49,812 nucleotides of DNA from an uncultured Muribaculaceae bacterium (GCA_944321875.1 CALUMX010000022.1:1-49812), one strand, 5' to 3'. Shown: positions 1 to 9,347, counted from the stretch's first letter. Program-made: numbers and translations. The notes: generated from the letters alone by a model not told the origin.

Positions 1-116
1 TGGTTTGTTTGTTCAAATTTCGTGATAATTTGACTAACTATTTGATAGTTAATATATAGTCAATTCTTCAACGAGGAAGAATACTAATAACCTTCAGACA
101 GGTAATAGCCAAACGA

Positions 117-155
117 CAGCGCGACAGGCGGTTTCCGCCCGTCGCGCTGATGTTT
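117..155 (+). terminator. Probable terminator of an off-window upstream gene
   Basis: A strong GC-rich hairpin at 117-149 pairs CAGCGCGAC-GGCGG with CCGCC-GTCGCGCTG around a 3-4 base loop and is followed by TGTTTTTC. It has the form of an intrinsic terminator for a gene reading rightwards that ends before the window. Apart from this hairpin and a tandem repeat at 301-340, I see no gene in bases 1-351. Confidence 0.6.
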
Positions 156-300
156 TTCAAAGGAAACGGTTAGCCTCACAAATAAGCATTTCCCTTAATT
201 TTCACATCCGATATGATTTAATTCGGAAAATATTCGCTATCTTTATATTTAATTGGAGGGGACATTATCACGAAAAATACAAAGGGGATTACATACCTTC

Positions 301-340
301 TTATTGCGTACATAAATCTTTTATTACTTACATAAACCTA
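301..340. repeat. Two adjacent 20-bp imperfect direct repeats upstream of the nuclease-like gene
   Basis: Bases 301-320 (TTATTGCGTACATAAATCTT) and 321-340 (TTATTACTTACATAAACCTA) are head-to-tail and match at 16 of 20 positions. A weaker relative (ATTACATACCTT) lies just upstream near 286-297. They end 11 bases before the start codon at 352. They could be a regulator site for that gene; this is inference from position only. Confidence 0.5.
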
Positions 341-351
341 AAGTCATAACT

Positions 352-1242
352 ATGCTGACATCCATTTTATACGATGCGAACAAGAAACTTTCCGAATGCG
401 CTCATACACGCATTCTGGGACAGTTACTGCAAAATCCGGTAATCTGCGATAATTTTTTCAGTTCAATGGCAGGACTGCAAACGATTAAGCCCACAAATCC
501 GATAGTCGAAATCGAGAAATACAGCGTCGACCTCACTATCCGTGACGAGAAATCAGTCATTATCGTAGAAAACAAGGTTATGAACGCCCACGACCAACGT
601 GCACAACTGGGGCGTTATGTCAAGGCAAAGCTCGACTACTTTGATAACAACAAAGTATTTGTCCTTTACCTCACCAAAGACGATGCGAAACAGCCGTCTG
701 AACAGACTTGGATAATTGACGGAATCAACTACAAAGATAAGATTGGCGATTTCATCCAACTCACTTATAAGGACAATATCATCCCCTGGCTGGAACATCT
801 CTATGAGACAATCGAGGAAAAACAGGTCTACCTGCGAAGCTATATTCTGCAATATCTCTCGTTCTTGGAATTCCGCATCAGCCCATTCCGTCTTTTCGAG
901 AAACTACTGCGTGAAAAATATGGAGTAGAGCCATACACAAACGATTCCGACTATCCTAAAGTTGGCCTCCGGCTAAAATGGCACAACACAGAAAACGTTT
1001 ACGCTGTAATAGAAACATCCACAGTAGACAATACCATCTATTATGGCCTATATGCCTGCAAACCCGAACTTCAACCCGAAATCAAGGAAGGAGTCAGCAA
1101 CCTTCCGATATTCGAAGGCTTCACAAAAAAAGAAGAATGGTTTTATTACTCGAAGTTTACCGACAAGGAGCGGTCATTTGATGAATTAACAAGTTTAATA
1201 GACAGTTTGACAAAAGATTACGGTTTCTCAATTGCCAAATGA
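352..1242 (+). CDS. PD-(D/E)XK_4 family nuclease-like protein
   Basis: This 296-residue protein carries a PD-(D/E)XK-type core. D60 lies in VDLTIRD, E73-N-K75 follows in IIVENKV, and a conserved-looking Q85 follows in DQRAQLGRY. The order D, ExK and downstream Q/Y helix matches the PDDEXK_4 group, predicted nucleases common in Bacteroidetes accessory regions. The C-terminal half (about 170-296) has no motif I recognise. The gene stands alone on the plus strand, convergent with the next operon, and is preceded by a 20-bp tandem repeat. The decayed 3' end of a second copy lies at 5301-5396. Nuclease fold is likely; its substrate and role (phage defence or otherwise) are unknown. Confidence 0.8.
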   Translation: MLTSILYDANKKLSECAHTRILGQLLQNPVICDNFFSSMAGLQTIKPTNPIVEIEKYSVDLTIRDEKSVIIVENKVMNAHDQRAQLGRYVKAKLDYFDNNKVFVLYLTKDDAKQPSEQTWIIDGINYKDKIGDFIQLTYKDNIIPWLEHLYETIEEKQVYLRSYILQYLSFLEFRISPFRLFEKLLREKYGVEPYTNDSDYPKVGLRLKWHNTENVYAVIETSTVDNTIYYGLYACKPELQPEIKEGVSNLPIFEGFTKKEEWFYYSKFTDKERSFDELTSLIDSLTKDYGFSIAK

Positions 1243-1273
1243 CAATGCCTACCGAGTCTTTGACTCTTGACAG

Positions 1274-1320
1274 AACAAGCGGATGGGTTAAGCCGAGAAG
1301 CTTATCTCATCCGTTTGTTT
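1274..1320. terminator. Hairpin between convergent genes
   Basis: AACAAGCGGATG (1274-1285) pairs with CATCCGTTTGTT (1308-1319) with one mismatch. It lies just past the stop of the nuclease-like gene and before the convergent end of the metallo-beta-lactamase gene. It is a plausible bidirectional terminator, although the loop is long (22 bases). Confidence 0.5.
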
Positions 1321-1412
1321 AATCGTGCTGTTTTTAAATGGTCTGTTTCCATGCAATATGGCTAATAAAATTGGCAGAGCGGTTATGGACACAGATACTT
1401 TATTCCACATTG

Positions 1413-2675
1413 CTATTCCCCGAATGTTGAAGGGGAATTGGGATTGAACGGTTCTCCGTCTTTCAGAAGCACTACCGGCCATTTTTCGGAGAAGAGTTGG
1501 GCGAATGCAGCAGGATTGTCGGTGTGAATCGGGATGACTGCCTTAGGGTTCAACTTTTCAAACAATGCATGAAGACTCTTCATGTCACAGTGCCCACTCG
1601 TGTGCATATATCGGAAATCAGAGCCTAAGGAATGCGCCAACATCGGATTAAAGGCCGCACTGTTGGGATTGAGATAACCGTTCCACATTGAGAGATAACG
1701 ATGCTTGAACTCGCCGGGCAGTTTCGAAATAATATCATCAAACCGCGGGTTTGCCCGTGCGATAAGAACATAGCCTTTCTTGTCCAAAAGCTTCTTAAAT
1801 TTTCCTTCCACAGAAAATCCCGCACCGTAACTCAATACCATAGGCTTATACTTCAGATATTGATACATTTCAGATTTGCTCCATAGCGCTCCCGGCCGAG
1901 TGACAATATCCATAATGTTCTTCTGATACTCATCGACTACGAAACAGCGGCCGCTCCGCCGTGCGGCATGATAGAGGGCAAAAAGGCGGTCAATATTGGT
2001 AGAGGAAAGGTAGACAATATTATACTTATGTACCTTGAATGCTGCATCAAATTCTGACTGCAATTCGTTTTCCGACTTACATGCCACATCGGGGCGGGCA
2101 ACATTAGTGGCCTCGCAGACAAGATAATCGACTCTGCCAATAAACTTATCTATCAATTTAGGCAGCTTGCCACTGCGAAAACCGTGTGTACGGAAATCGC
2201 CCGTATGAAGCACTCTTACATCACCGGCCTCGATTCTGAAGGCATAGGCATCGAATGCCGAATGGTCTATCATAATCGGCATAATGGTAAATGGTCCGAA
2301 ACCGAACGGCTTGCCAGGCGAAAATGTGTTGACGCTGTGAAGACGCTGAAGCAGCGCCGCACATGCTGCCTCCACTGTTTTCATATGATTGGCAAATTCC
2401 TTTACTATATCCCTGCTTATTTTTCCCATATAGATGGGAAGATTGGGAGCCAACTCCACAATCTTGCCGATATGGTCACCATGATAGTGGGTGATGAGCA
2501 ATGCGCTTTTCGACAAGTCGCCTTTTGTCAACCCCTCAACCTCAAGCGGAATATCCGACTTGGGCGCACCCGGCAACTGCTCGCCATAATCGACAAACAG
2601 CCGCCAGCCCTCATGCTCATATTCCGTCACGCAACCGCCAATCTGGTCAGTTCCTCGATGGACAATTATTTTCAT
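1413..2675 (-). CDS. MBL-fold (beta-CASP/RNase J-like) metallo-hydrolase
   Basis: This 420-residue protein has the metallo-beta-lactamase signature H63-Y-H65-G-D67-H68. Further metal ligands are suggested by HTGDFRTHG near residue 160 and by the C-terminal HTSGH followed by IPIHTDNP. The last pair matches the RNA-specificity (RMMBL) segment of RNase J/CPSF-type enzymes, so a nucleic-acid hydrolase is the best guess. The enzyme would be cytoplasmic and use zinc. Its start overlaps the stop of the upstream PD-(D/E)XK-like gene by 4 bases, so the two are probably translationally coupled. It is shorter than housekeeping RNase J (about 550 residues), which suggests an accessory paralogue. Confidence 0.8.
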   Translation of the reverse strand: MKIIVHRGTDQIGGCVTEYEHEGWRLFVDYGEQLPGAPKSDIPLEVEGLTKGDLSKSALLITHYHGDHIGKIVELAPNLPIYMGKISRDIVKEFANHMKTVEAACAALLQRLHSVNTFSPGKPFGFGPFTIMPIMIDHSAFDAYAFRIEAGDVRVLHTGDFRTHGFRSGKLPKLIDKFIGRVDYLVCEATNVARPDVACKSENELQSEFDAAFKVHKYNIVYLSSTNIDRLFALYHAARRSGRCFVVDEYQKNIMDIVTRPGALWSKSEMYQYLKYKPMVLSYGAGFSVEGKFKKLLDKKGYVLIARANPRFDDIISKLPGEFKHRYLSMWNGYLNPNSAAFNPMLAHSLGSDFRYMHTSGHCDMKSLHALFEKLNPKAVIPIHTDNPAAFAQLFSEKWPVVLLKDGEPFNPNSPSTFGE

Positions 2676-3595
2676 TCTATTTCCTCAATATAATACCGTA
2701 TTCTAAATTTATTGTCATTAAGTATTTCAAGGATTTTCTTCTTATAAGCATCAAATAACGGATGCAGTTCCTGCACCATAAATACCGCATCAATTTTATC
2801 AATTAATTTTCCTGCTATTAATTGATACAACTCCTTGAAATTACGATAGTCTTTTACCACAGCCACGTCGCTCGGATAACGGATCAATCCCTCCTTCAAG
2901 TAATACATGGTATTGGCGTAGAACATCAATTCGGATATTATACCAACCTTTTTATTGTCTTTACATTTCAGTTCAAATACTCTCAAAGTTTTATCCACAA
3001 CCTGCCATAAGTCAACCTGACTTGCTCCTCGTGGAGTGAATGAGGTTGATTTACTAACTTTTCCATCAAATAATCCAACAGGGAGCTGATGGCCAGCCAG
3101 CAAACCACCATCCTGTAGTTTTTTCACTTCCATCCTCTCACGATATGCTTCTGGTTTTTTCTTTTCATCAACCACCTTTTTTGCCTCAGACTTCGGATAA
3201 TTCACATACAAACATTCTCCGTTCAACAAATTTTGCACATTTCTCACCTCCTCGGTATGTTTTCCATCAATGGAAAACCACGAATACTCGGCAAGGAACG
3301 ATGCAACCCGCATCAAGAATCTATTGTAGTGCAAATTAGCGACCTCATTTGCCGGCTGTTCCCACGAAAGCACAACGTGGTTGACTTCAGGAAGGACAGC
3401 CTTAATACAAATGCACCACCCTTCAAATACAGAACAATCTTCCTGCATATTCTTTATTACCCCTTGCAATTTGACGGTCAGATACAACGTGTCGTCCTGT
3501 ATGCAAAAATCTATATTGCGTGGTAAAGTCACTCTTTTACCAACAATTTTCAATCTGTCTTGAATCTCCTTTTTCTGAATTACCTTGTTTTCCAT
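2672..3595 (-). CDS. Uncharacterised protein with a PD-(D/E)XK-like motif
   Basis: I do not recognise this 307-residue protein as a named family. The first 160 residues have no clear motif. Around residue 195 it shows D195 in QVDLW and E208-L-K210 in RVFELKCKD, followed by an amphipathic helix. That spacing fits the PD-(D/E)XK nuclease core (D, then ExK on the next strand). It is directly upstream of the metallo-beta-lactamase gene with a 4-base overlap, so the pair may work together as two nuclease-type proteins. A TATGTTTG box (minus strand, 3615-3622) precedes the start, with no good -33 element. The function is inferred from a short motif only. Confidence 0.6.
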   Translation of the reverse strand: MENKVIQKKEIQDRLKIVGKRVTLPRNIDFCIQDDTLYLTVKLQGVIKNMQEDCSVFEGWCICIKAVLPEVNHVVLSWEQPANEVANLHYNRFLMRVASFLAEYSWFSIDGKHTEEVRNVQNLLNGECLYVNYPKSEAKKVVDEKKKPEAYRERMEVKKLQDGGLLAGHQLPVGLFDGKVSKSTSFTPRGASQVDLWQVVDKTLRVFELKCKDNKKVGIISELMFYANTMYYLKEGLIRYPSDVAVVKDYRNFKELYQLIAGKLIDKIDAVFMVQELHPLFDAYKKKILEILNDNKFRIRYYIEEIE

Positions 3596-3638
3596 ACATA
3601 AAGATTTAATATTACAAACATAGTCATTTTTTTGATTA

Positions 3639-4319
3639 TCAATCGTTTGCTACGCCAAGAATTTCAAACTTATCGCCCAAAAGCCCTCGGAGTCGCGATT
3701 CGTTAAGATTGTTGCCCGTATCATTCCACCTGGTTGTAATTGAGCGGATGCGGTTGCCCGCATCCAACTCAACTGCAAGAAGGGAAAGACCATAGTTGTC
3801 AAGAGGATAATTCTCACCAATCTGACAAGGAACATCAAACCAATTGTGATTAGCACAAAAATAGAATCGCGAACCTGATGCAGCATAGGCATTGAACGAT
3901 TCCTCAGAAGCAACTATGCACCAGCCGACTACTTCACGATATGCATAAGCCTGTTCATAGCACTTAATTGGCAACACACAATAGTTGGCAACGAATGGAG
4001 ATTCCTTTCGCGTAGCATCAGGCGATATGCCGATAATTTCACAGACCATTTCCGGAGATACATCATTGAACCCATGGTCAAAAAAATCAAACCATGGAGT
4101 TGAATCAATCACTTTAAGTATCATACGAACATGCCCGACATCATCGAGACTATCCAAATCTATTTGACCGAACCGATGCCAACGATATACACCAAAGGAA
4201 AACTTGGCAAGACGTGTGTTAAACTCCGGGAAAAGTCGCGTCAGCCATTCATATTTTTCGATAGCGAGAGACTCTCCGAATTCTCTTTTAATGTTTTCTT
4301 CAAAAGGATTATTTATCAT
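3639..4319 (-). CDS. Uncharacterised protein
   Basis: This 226-residue protein is soluble, with no signal peptide or membrane segment. I chose the ATG at 4319 rather than an in-frame TTG at 4361. The N-terminal half is rich in aromatic residues (WLTRLFPEF, YRWHRFGQIDLD). The C-terminal half has a WCIVASEESF segment and PLDNYGLSLLAVELD, ending in a KFEILGV strand. I have an impression of similar C-termini in unnamed gut Bacteroidales proteins but cannot name a family. It lies on the same strand as its neighbours, 43 bases upstream of the PD-(D/E)XK-like gene and 51 bases downstream of the 58-residue gene. Confidence 0.65.
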   Translation of the reverse strand: MINNPFEENIKREFGESLAIEKYEWLTRLFPEFNTRLAKFSFGVYRWHRFGQIDLDSLDDVGHVRMILKVIDSTPWFDFFDHGFNDVSPEMVCEIIGISPDATRKESPFVANYCVLPIKCYEQAYAYREVVGWCIVASEESFNAYAASGSRFYFCANHNWFDVPCQIGENYPLDNYGLSLLAVELDAGNRIRSITTRWNDTGNNLNESRLRGLLGDKFEILGVAND

Positions 4320-4370
4320 ACAACATCTGTTTGTGAATAGTGTCTGTGTTATAATTCTCAAATCGACATT

Positions 4371-4547
4371 CTATCGTGTGAACTTGATTTCTCCGCGTTC
4401 TCCACAGATATAAGTTACAGCCCCCTGTTTAATAACCACAGTATTTGAGGTATAGCTTATCAACGTACCTGTCCGAGTCCACATGATACCGCCGTTGATA
4501 TTACGGACATAAACCATCGGACCTACTTGTTCTGCGTATCCTATCAT
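4371..4547 (-). CDS. Small uncharacterised 58-residue protein
   Basis: An ATG at 4547 opens a 58-codon frame ending in TAG at 4371-4373. The product begins MIGYAEQVG and ends GERGEIKFTR. It contains two similar beta-hairpin-like units: VYVRNINGGIMWTR (about 12-25) and TYICGERGEIKFTR (about 45-58). Both follow the plan aromatic-x-x-N/E-x-x-G-x-I-x-x-T-R. The internal repeat and the position between two same-strand genes make a real small gene more likely than chance. The function is unknown; a small beta-rich structural or binding protein is possible. Confidence 0.55.
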   Translation of the reverse strand: MIGYAEQVGPMVYVRNINGGIMWTRTGTLISYTSNTVVIKQGAVTYICGERGEIKFTR

Positions 4548-4594
4548 TTGAAAAATACACTATATTCGTGTCGTGCGCAACTTCTAAATTAATT

Positions 4595-4945
4595 TTAAAT
4601 TTTGACAATAACCACAACTTTACCCAAGCGCTTTGCCTCGCGGATAGCGTGGAGCGTGCCGCGCGATTCCGCAGATGGAAATGCGATGACTTTTGTAGCC
4701 TCCCGAACAATCTGTGTGTTTCGACGCAACGACGCAAACCGTCCATAAGTGGCATAATCCGGCAAATATTCCATTAAAGGAATATGATGCCGTCCTGCAA
4801 ACAACTTCGCATAAGTGTCGACACCTTTTGCGCCCCCAGACACAACAAGCGAGATGTCTTCTTTACTGACTTTGGAAAGCAACAGTTGCTCCCATTCTTT
4901 GTAACTAAGACCCGGATTCCGGGTTCCGACTATGGCTAATTTCAT
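4595..4945 (-). CDS. SLOG/DUF2493-type (DprA-like Rossmann) protein
   Basis: This 116-residue protein has a compact Rossmann-like fold. It opens with KLAIVGTRNPG, has the SLOG-type loop SGGAKGVDTYA near residue 40, and RRNTQIVREATKVIAFP, with a final strand KVVVIVKI. This pattern matches the DUF2493/YspA-like branch of the SLOG superfamily, related to the DprA nucleotide-binding domain. Such domains bind nucleotides or nucleotide-derived ligands, and several act in phage-defence or stress pathways. The ATG at 4945 was preferred over one at 4951, since the protein then starts MKLAIVG. It heads a minus-strand run of accessory genes. The ligand is unknown. Confidence 0.75.
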   Translation of the reverse strand: MKLAIVGTRNPGLSYKEWEQLLLSKVSKEDISLVVSGGAKGVDTYAKLFAGRHHIPLMEYLPDYATYGRFASLRRNTQIVREATKVIAFPSAESRGTLHAIREAKRLGKVVVIVKI

Positions 4946-4951
4946 ACACAT

Positions 4952-5300
4952 AAAATTTGGTTACAATTTACTAATACGATGTAGAAATTTAACCGAGTGT
5001 TAGCGGATGTTAAATTAGGGCCAAAAATCAGCAATTCAAGCGAAATTATTTAACACACATGTATTATCAATCATATTTTCAGCACATTACACACAAAGCT
5101 CACTAAACAGAAGTTCACAAAGTTTAACTATGCCACCACTCTAACCCAAAGACTCTAAGGAGCTAAATAACTTTGTAAAGCGTACCTATGTCATGGCATA
5201 TAATCACATCCTCATGAAAAACATAAGACAATTGAAAAAAGAGAAATGCAATAGAATTAAAAGCATTACAAGGATAATGCTACCAAATACGGATTGAACC
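4952..5300. other. AT-rich stretch with no recognisable gene
   Basis: Between the SLOG gene and the nuclease remnant I find only short open frames, the longest being a 27-codon frame from 5214. There is no clear promoter or RNA structure. The composition is AT-rich, as in the rest of this accessory patch. Confidence 0.5.
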
Positions 5301-5396
5301 AAGTTTACGACCAAAGAACGGTCGCTTGATGAATTGACACGTTTTATAAACTGACTTACTAGAAATAAAGATTTCACAAATTCCGGGCAATCATGA
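5301..5396 (+). pseudogene. Remnant of a second PD-(D/E)XK_4 gene (3' end only)
   Basis: Bases 5301-5354 read K-F-T-T-K-E-R-S-L-D-E-L-T-R-F-I-N and then stop. This matches the C-terminus of the gene at 352-1242, which reads K-F-T-D-K-E-R-S-F-D-E-L-T-S-L-I-D (bases 1153-1203). The nucleotide similarity continues with more differences to about 5396, beyond the stop. The rest of the gene is absent upstream. This is the broken end of a diverged paralogue, so the segment between the two copies may have been inserted next to, or recombined out of, a tandem pair. Confidence 0.7.
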
Positions 5397-5404
5397 GCCC
5401 GGGA
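5381..5404 (-). terminator. Possible terminator of the AraC regulator gene
   Basis: TTCCGGGC (5381-5388) pairs with GCCCGGGAA (5396-5404), with one bulged G. It lies 18 bases past the stop of the AraC gene. On the minus strand only a weak T-run follows. Confidence 0.35.
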
Positions 5405-5421
5405 AAACGCGGTTCCGGAAC

Positions 5422-6324
5422 TTATCGCTTGCGGAAGTCGGCACAGTATGCGGAAGGGGTCATGCCCGTCTGTTTCTTGAACATTTTGCTGAAATGCTGC
5501 GGATACTCAAACCCGAGTCCGTAGGCGACCTGCGCTACGCTGGCTCCTGATGTCAACTCGTTTTTCGCCCGCTGGACAATGTACTGACGGATATAGTTGC
5601 TTGCCGTATCACCGGTCGTTTTCTTAATCAGGTCACCAAAATAATTGGCTGACATGCAGAGTTTGTCCGCACAATACTGCACGGTAGGCAAACCGAGCGA
5701 CAACTGTCTGTTCTCCTCAAAATAATCCTGCAACAAACTGTTAAACCTCATCAACGTATCCGTGTTCTCCAACTTCCGGGTAAGGAACTGCCGGCTATAA
5801 AAACGCTGGCAAAAATTAAGCACCAACTCAATATAATTCACGAGAATCGCATTCTGCACGGCATCATGCTTCCGCCCAATTTCAGCCTGAATCTGGCGCA
5901 TCAGCGAAACAAGCACGTCATGCTCCTCTTCTGTCATGTGCAACGCCTCGTTAACCCGATAGTCAAAAAACGAATACTCCCGGATTTTCTTCTCCAACGA
6001 TGTGCCATGCAACAAATCCGGATGGAAAAGCAACGCCCATCCCGTCAGATTCACCTGCTCTCCGTTGTCCTCCTTCCCTCCTATCTGCCCGGGTGCAACG
6101 CAAATAACCGTTCCTTTCTTGTAATCATACTTTCCACAACCATATTCCAAATCGATATCCGCCTCATCGTGGAAGAAAATTCCGTACACGCTGTAATTGT
6201 TCAGGCTATGACGGACGGGTGACACTGCAGCGTAATCGATAACGCAGACCAGCGAATGCTGATTTGCCACACCCATATAATGACTATAGTCGCCTACGGT
6301 TCTCACCTTCTGTATCTTACTCAT
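5422..6324 (-). CDS. AraC-family transcriptional regulator
   Basis: This 300-residue protein has a C-terminal AraC DNA-binding region of two helix-turn-helix units. The first is near CADKLCMSANYFGDLIKKTTG; the second is near VAQVAYGLGFEYPQHFSKMFKK, followed by the usual GMTPSAYCADFRKR ending. The N-terminal 190 residues look like a cupin-type sensing domain, as in other AraC regulators. I chose the ATG at 6324 (MSKIQKV); the open frame extends to 6375. It is divergent from the small gene and aldo/keto reductases on the plus strand, and such a layout usually means it controls those genes. The inducer is not visible. Confidence 0.9.
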   Translation of the reverse strand: MSKIQKVRTVGDYSHYMGVANQHSLVCVIDYAAVSPVRHSLNNYSVYGIFFHDEADIDLEYGCGKYDYKKGTVICVAPGQIGGKEDNGEQVNLTGWALLFHPDLLHGTSLEKKIREYSFFDYRVNEALHMTEEEHDVLVSLMRQIQAEIGRKHDAVQNAILVNYIELVLNFCQRFYSRQFLTRKLENTDTLMRFNSLLQDYFEENRQLSLGLPTVQYCADKLCMSANYFGDLIKKTTGDTASNYIRQYIVQRAKNELTSGASVAQVAYGLGFEYPQHFSKMFKKQTGMTPSAYCADFRKR

Positions 6325-6483
6325 GCCTGACACAATTATTTGGTACCAATCACAAAAATACGCTTTTCCATCCAAAACGACGAAAGAAGCTTCCTAAAAA
6401 TCGGTAAAATGAGTACGACTCCCTTGATTATCAACACGTCCATCCTCCCCTCCTTTCATAACTTTACATTACAAAAACGAACA

Positions 6484-6696
6484 ATGATGAAGCAGCAAAC
6501 TGACATTCCAGAAACAATCCTCAACGATGAAATCATCCGTTTTCTCGCCGACCGTTATCACACGAGTCCCCGAAATCTACTTCACCAGTTTTTCAACCAG
6601 GACAATTCGGGAAGCGCCACGGAAAGCCGGTCCATTCAACTGGAAGAAAACGAGATGACCCTCCTGAGAGATTTGATAAACAGTCAACCATCTTAA
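6484..6696 (+). CDS. Small uncharacterised protein upstream of the aldo/keto reductases
   Basis: A 70-residue frame starts at ATG 6484 (MMKQQTDIPETIL) and ends 12 bases before the first aldo/keto reductase, so it is probably the first gene of that operon. It is acidic and helical, with the core IIRFLADRYHTSPRNLLHQFF and EMTLLRDLINSQ. No signal peptide or membrane segment is visible. I recognise no family; the start at 6340 on the same frame seems too far into the AraC promoter region. The function is unknown. Confidence 0.6.
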   Translation: MMKQQTDIPETILNDEIIRFLADRYHTSPRNLLHQFFNQDNSGSATESRSIQLEENEMTLLRDLINSQPS

Positions 6697-7833
<1,137 letters not shown>

Positions 7834-7842
7834 CAATCAAGT

Positions 7843-8694
7843 ATGAATTTTGTCACATTAAACAACGGCGTAAGGATGCCGAAACAAGGATTCGGTGTCT
7901 TTCAGATAACAGATGCACCGGCATGCGAGCAAGCCGTTACCGATGCAATCGAAACCGGCTACAGGCTGATTGATACGGCCTCGGTCTATGGAAACGAACA
8001 GGCAGTCGGCGCAGCCGTAAGGAAATGCCATATTCCACGGGAAGAACTGTTTCTTACGACCAAGGCATGGATTTCAGAAATGGGATACAGCCGGACTCTG
8101 CAAGCCTTCGATGCCTCTCTTGCCCGTCTGGGAACCGACTATATTGACCTTTATCTGATTCACATGCCTTTTGGCGACTATTACGGAGCATGGCGGGCAA
8201 TGGAAGAGCTTTATGCCACAGGACGCGTCCGTGCCATCGGCGTATGTAATTTTGAGCCGGACAGGCTTCTGGACTTGTGCTACAATGCAAAAATCATTCC
8301 TGCCGTCAATCAAATAGAAACGCATCCTTATACACAGCAAAACGACGCGATACGGATAATGCAATCACTCGGCATACAGGCTGAGGCTTGGGGGCCCTTG
8401 GCGGAAGGACGAAACGAATTGTTCAGAAATCCATTGCTGCTGTCTATCGGCCGTAAGTACGGAAAATCGGCCGCACAGGTAATCCTTCGCTGGCATTGGC
8501 AGAAAGGCATTGTCGCCATTCCCAAAACCGTCCATCGGGAACGCATGGCGGAGAACTTTGCCATCCGTGACTTCGAACTGACAGAAGAGGAAATGGCCTC
8601 TATTGCCGCTTTCGATACACGACGCAGCACTATCCTTGACTTACACTCACCTGCAGAAGTGAAACGTCTATACAACATTGAATGTAAAAATTGA
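7843..8694 (+). CDS. Aldo/keto reductase (2,5-diketo-gluconate reductase-like)
   Basis: This 283-residue cytoplasmic aldo/keto reductase is of the short, DkgA/YvgN-like type. The motifs are GYRLIDTASVYGNE (catalytic Asp and Tyr), L-T-T-K-A-W (Lys) and DLYLIHMP (His). AIGVCNF and a final IPKTVHRERMAEN NADPH-binding segment follow. Unlike its upstream neighbour it has no signal peptide, so the two enzymes would work in different compartments. The flavodoxin start follows 5 bases after its stop. The substrate is unknown; small aldehydes or diketo sugars are typical for the family. Confidence 0.92.
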   Translation: MNFVTLNNGVRMPKQGFGVFQITDAPACEQAVTDAIETGYRLIDTASVYGNEQAVGAAVRKCHIPREELFLTTKAWISEMGYSRTLQAFDASLARLGTDYIDLYLIHMPFGDYYGAWRAMEELYATGRVRAIGVCNFEPDRLLDLCYNAKIIPAVNQIETHPYTQQNDAIRIMQSLGIQAEAWGPLAEGRNELFRNPLLLSIGRKYGKSAAQVILRWHWQKGIVAIPKTVHRERMAENFAIRDFELTEEEMASIAAFDTRRSTILDLHSPAEVKRLYNIECKN

Positions 8695-8699
8695 AACTT

Positions 8700-9329
8700 A
8701 TGAAAAGATTAGCATTGATTCCGTTTTTATTATTTGTCACCTTTCTGATGGCATTTTGCGGGACAGCCAACAGTCCCGTTCCTTCCGCTCAGGAAGAAAG
8801 CACACATCAACCCTCCGACAGCAGCGGCTGCCGCTATCTGGTAATTTACGCATCGCGTTCGGGCAATACGGAACGCGCAGCCAAACTTATTCAGACGACA
8901 CTCGACTGCGATTTGCTGGAGATTGAGCCGGGAACGCCCTACGAGAGCGATTACAACGCTATGCTGGAGCGTGCGCGGGTCGAATTGGCCTCCATCCGGC
9001 AAGGCAACTATCCACCGGTCAGGACAGAGGTGAATAGTTTCGAAAATTACGACATCATCTTCATCGGCTATCCTATCTGGTTTGGCGAGATGGCTACCCC
9101 TATGCAGTCTTTTCTGCACGCACAGGCATACAAACTTGCCGGCAAGCGGATAGCTGTCTTTGCCACTAGCGGCAGCAGCAGTATTGCCACTTCTGTCGAG
9201 GAAGCCCGGACACTATGTCCCGAAACAACACTAACCGACCCTGCCCTGTTGCTCACCTCGTCCGACCTTTCCGAAATGGACAGCCTTATTCCTGAATGGC
9301 TCCAAAAGATAGGTGTTACCCGAAAATAA
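8700..9329 (+). CDS. Exported flavodoxin-domain protein
   Basis: This 209-residue protein starts at ATG 8700 (MKRLALIPF) with a hydrophobic signal segment ending near LMAFCGT. A cysteine there could be lipidated, although Phe at -1 is atypical for a lipobox. The flavodoxin core shows the phosphate loop Y-A-S-R-S-G-N-T-E-R-A and the FMN-contact region IIFIGYPIWFGEMATPMQSF. A TSGSSS loop follows. This matches the Flavodoxin_4 group. It closes the reductase operon and is followed by a strong terminator. It may pass electrons in the periplasm together with the Tat-exported reductase upstream, which is inference. Confidence 0.85.
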   Translation: MKRLALIPFLLFVTFLMAFCGTANSPVPSAQEESTHQPSDSSGCRYLVIYASRSGNTERAAKLIQTTLDCDLLEIEPGTPYESDYNAMLERARVELASIRQGNYPPVRTEVNSFENYDIIFIGYPIWFGEMATPMQSFLHAQAYKLAGKRIAVFATSGSSSIATSVEEARTLCPETTLTDPALLLTSSDLSEMDSLIPEWLQKIGVTRK

Positions 9330-9347
9330 TCCCTGCATAAGGACGAA

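Noticed and set aside
5214..5297. A 27-codon open frame (MKNIRQLKK...) in the AT-rich gap before the nuclease remnant
   Set aside because: It is very short, Lys/Asn-rich as random AT-rich DNA would be, and has no promoter, homologous motif or operon partner.
6340..6349. A 10-bp palindrome TTGGTACCAA between the AraC gene and the small gene
   Set aside because: It is short, has one copy only and does not extend beyond 10 bp; chance cannot be excluded, and AraC sites are normally direct repeats.
6424..6466. A possible promoter (TTG and TAACTTTA) before the small gene at 6484
   Set aside because: The spacing is about 32 bp rather than 19-21, and the -7 box lacks the final G.
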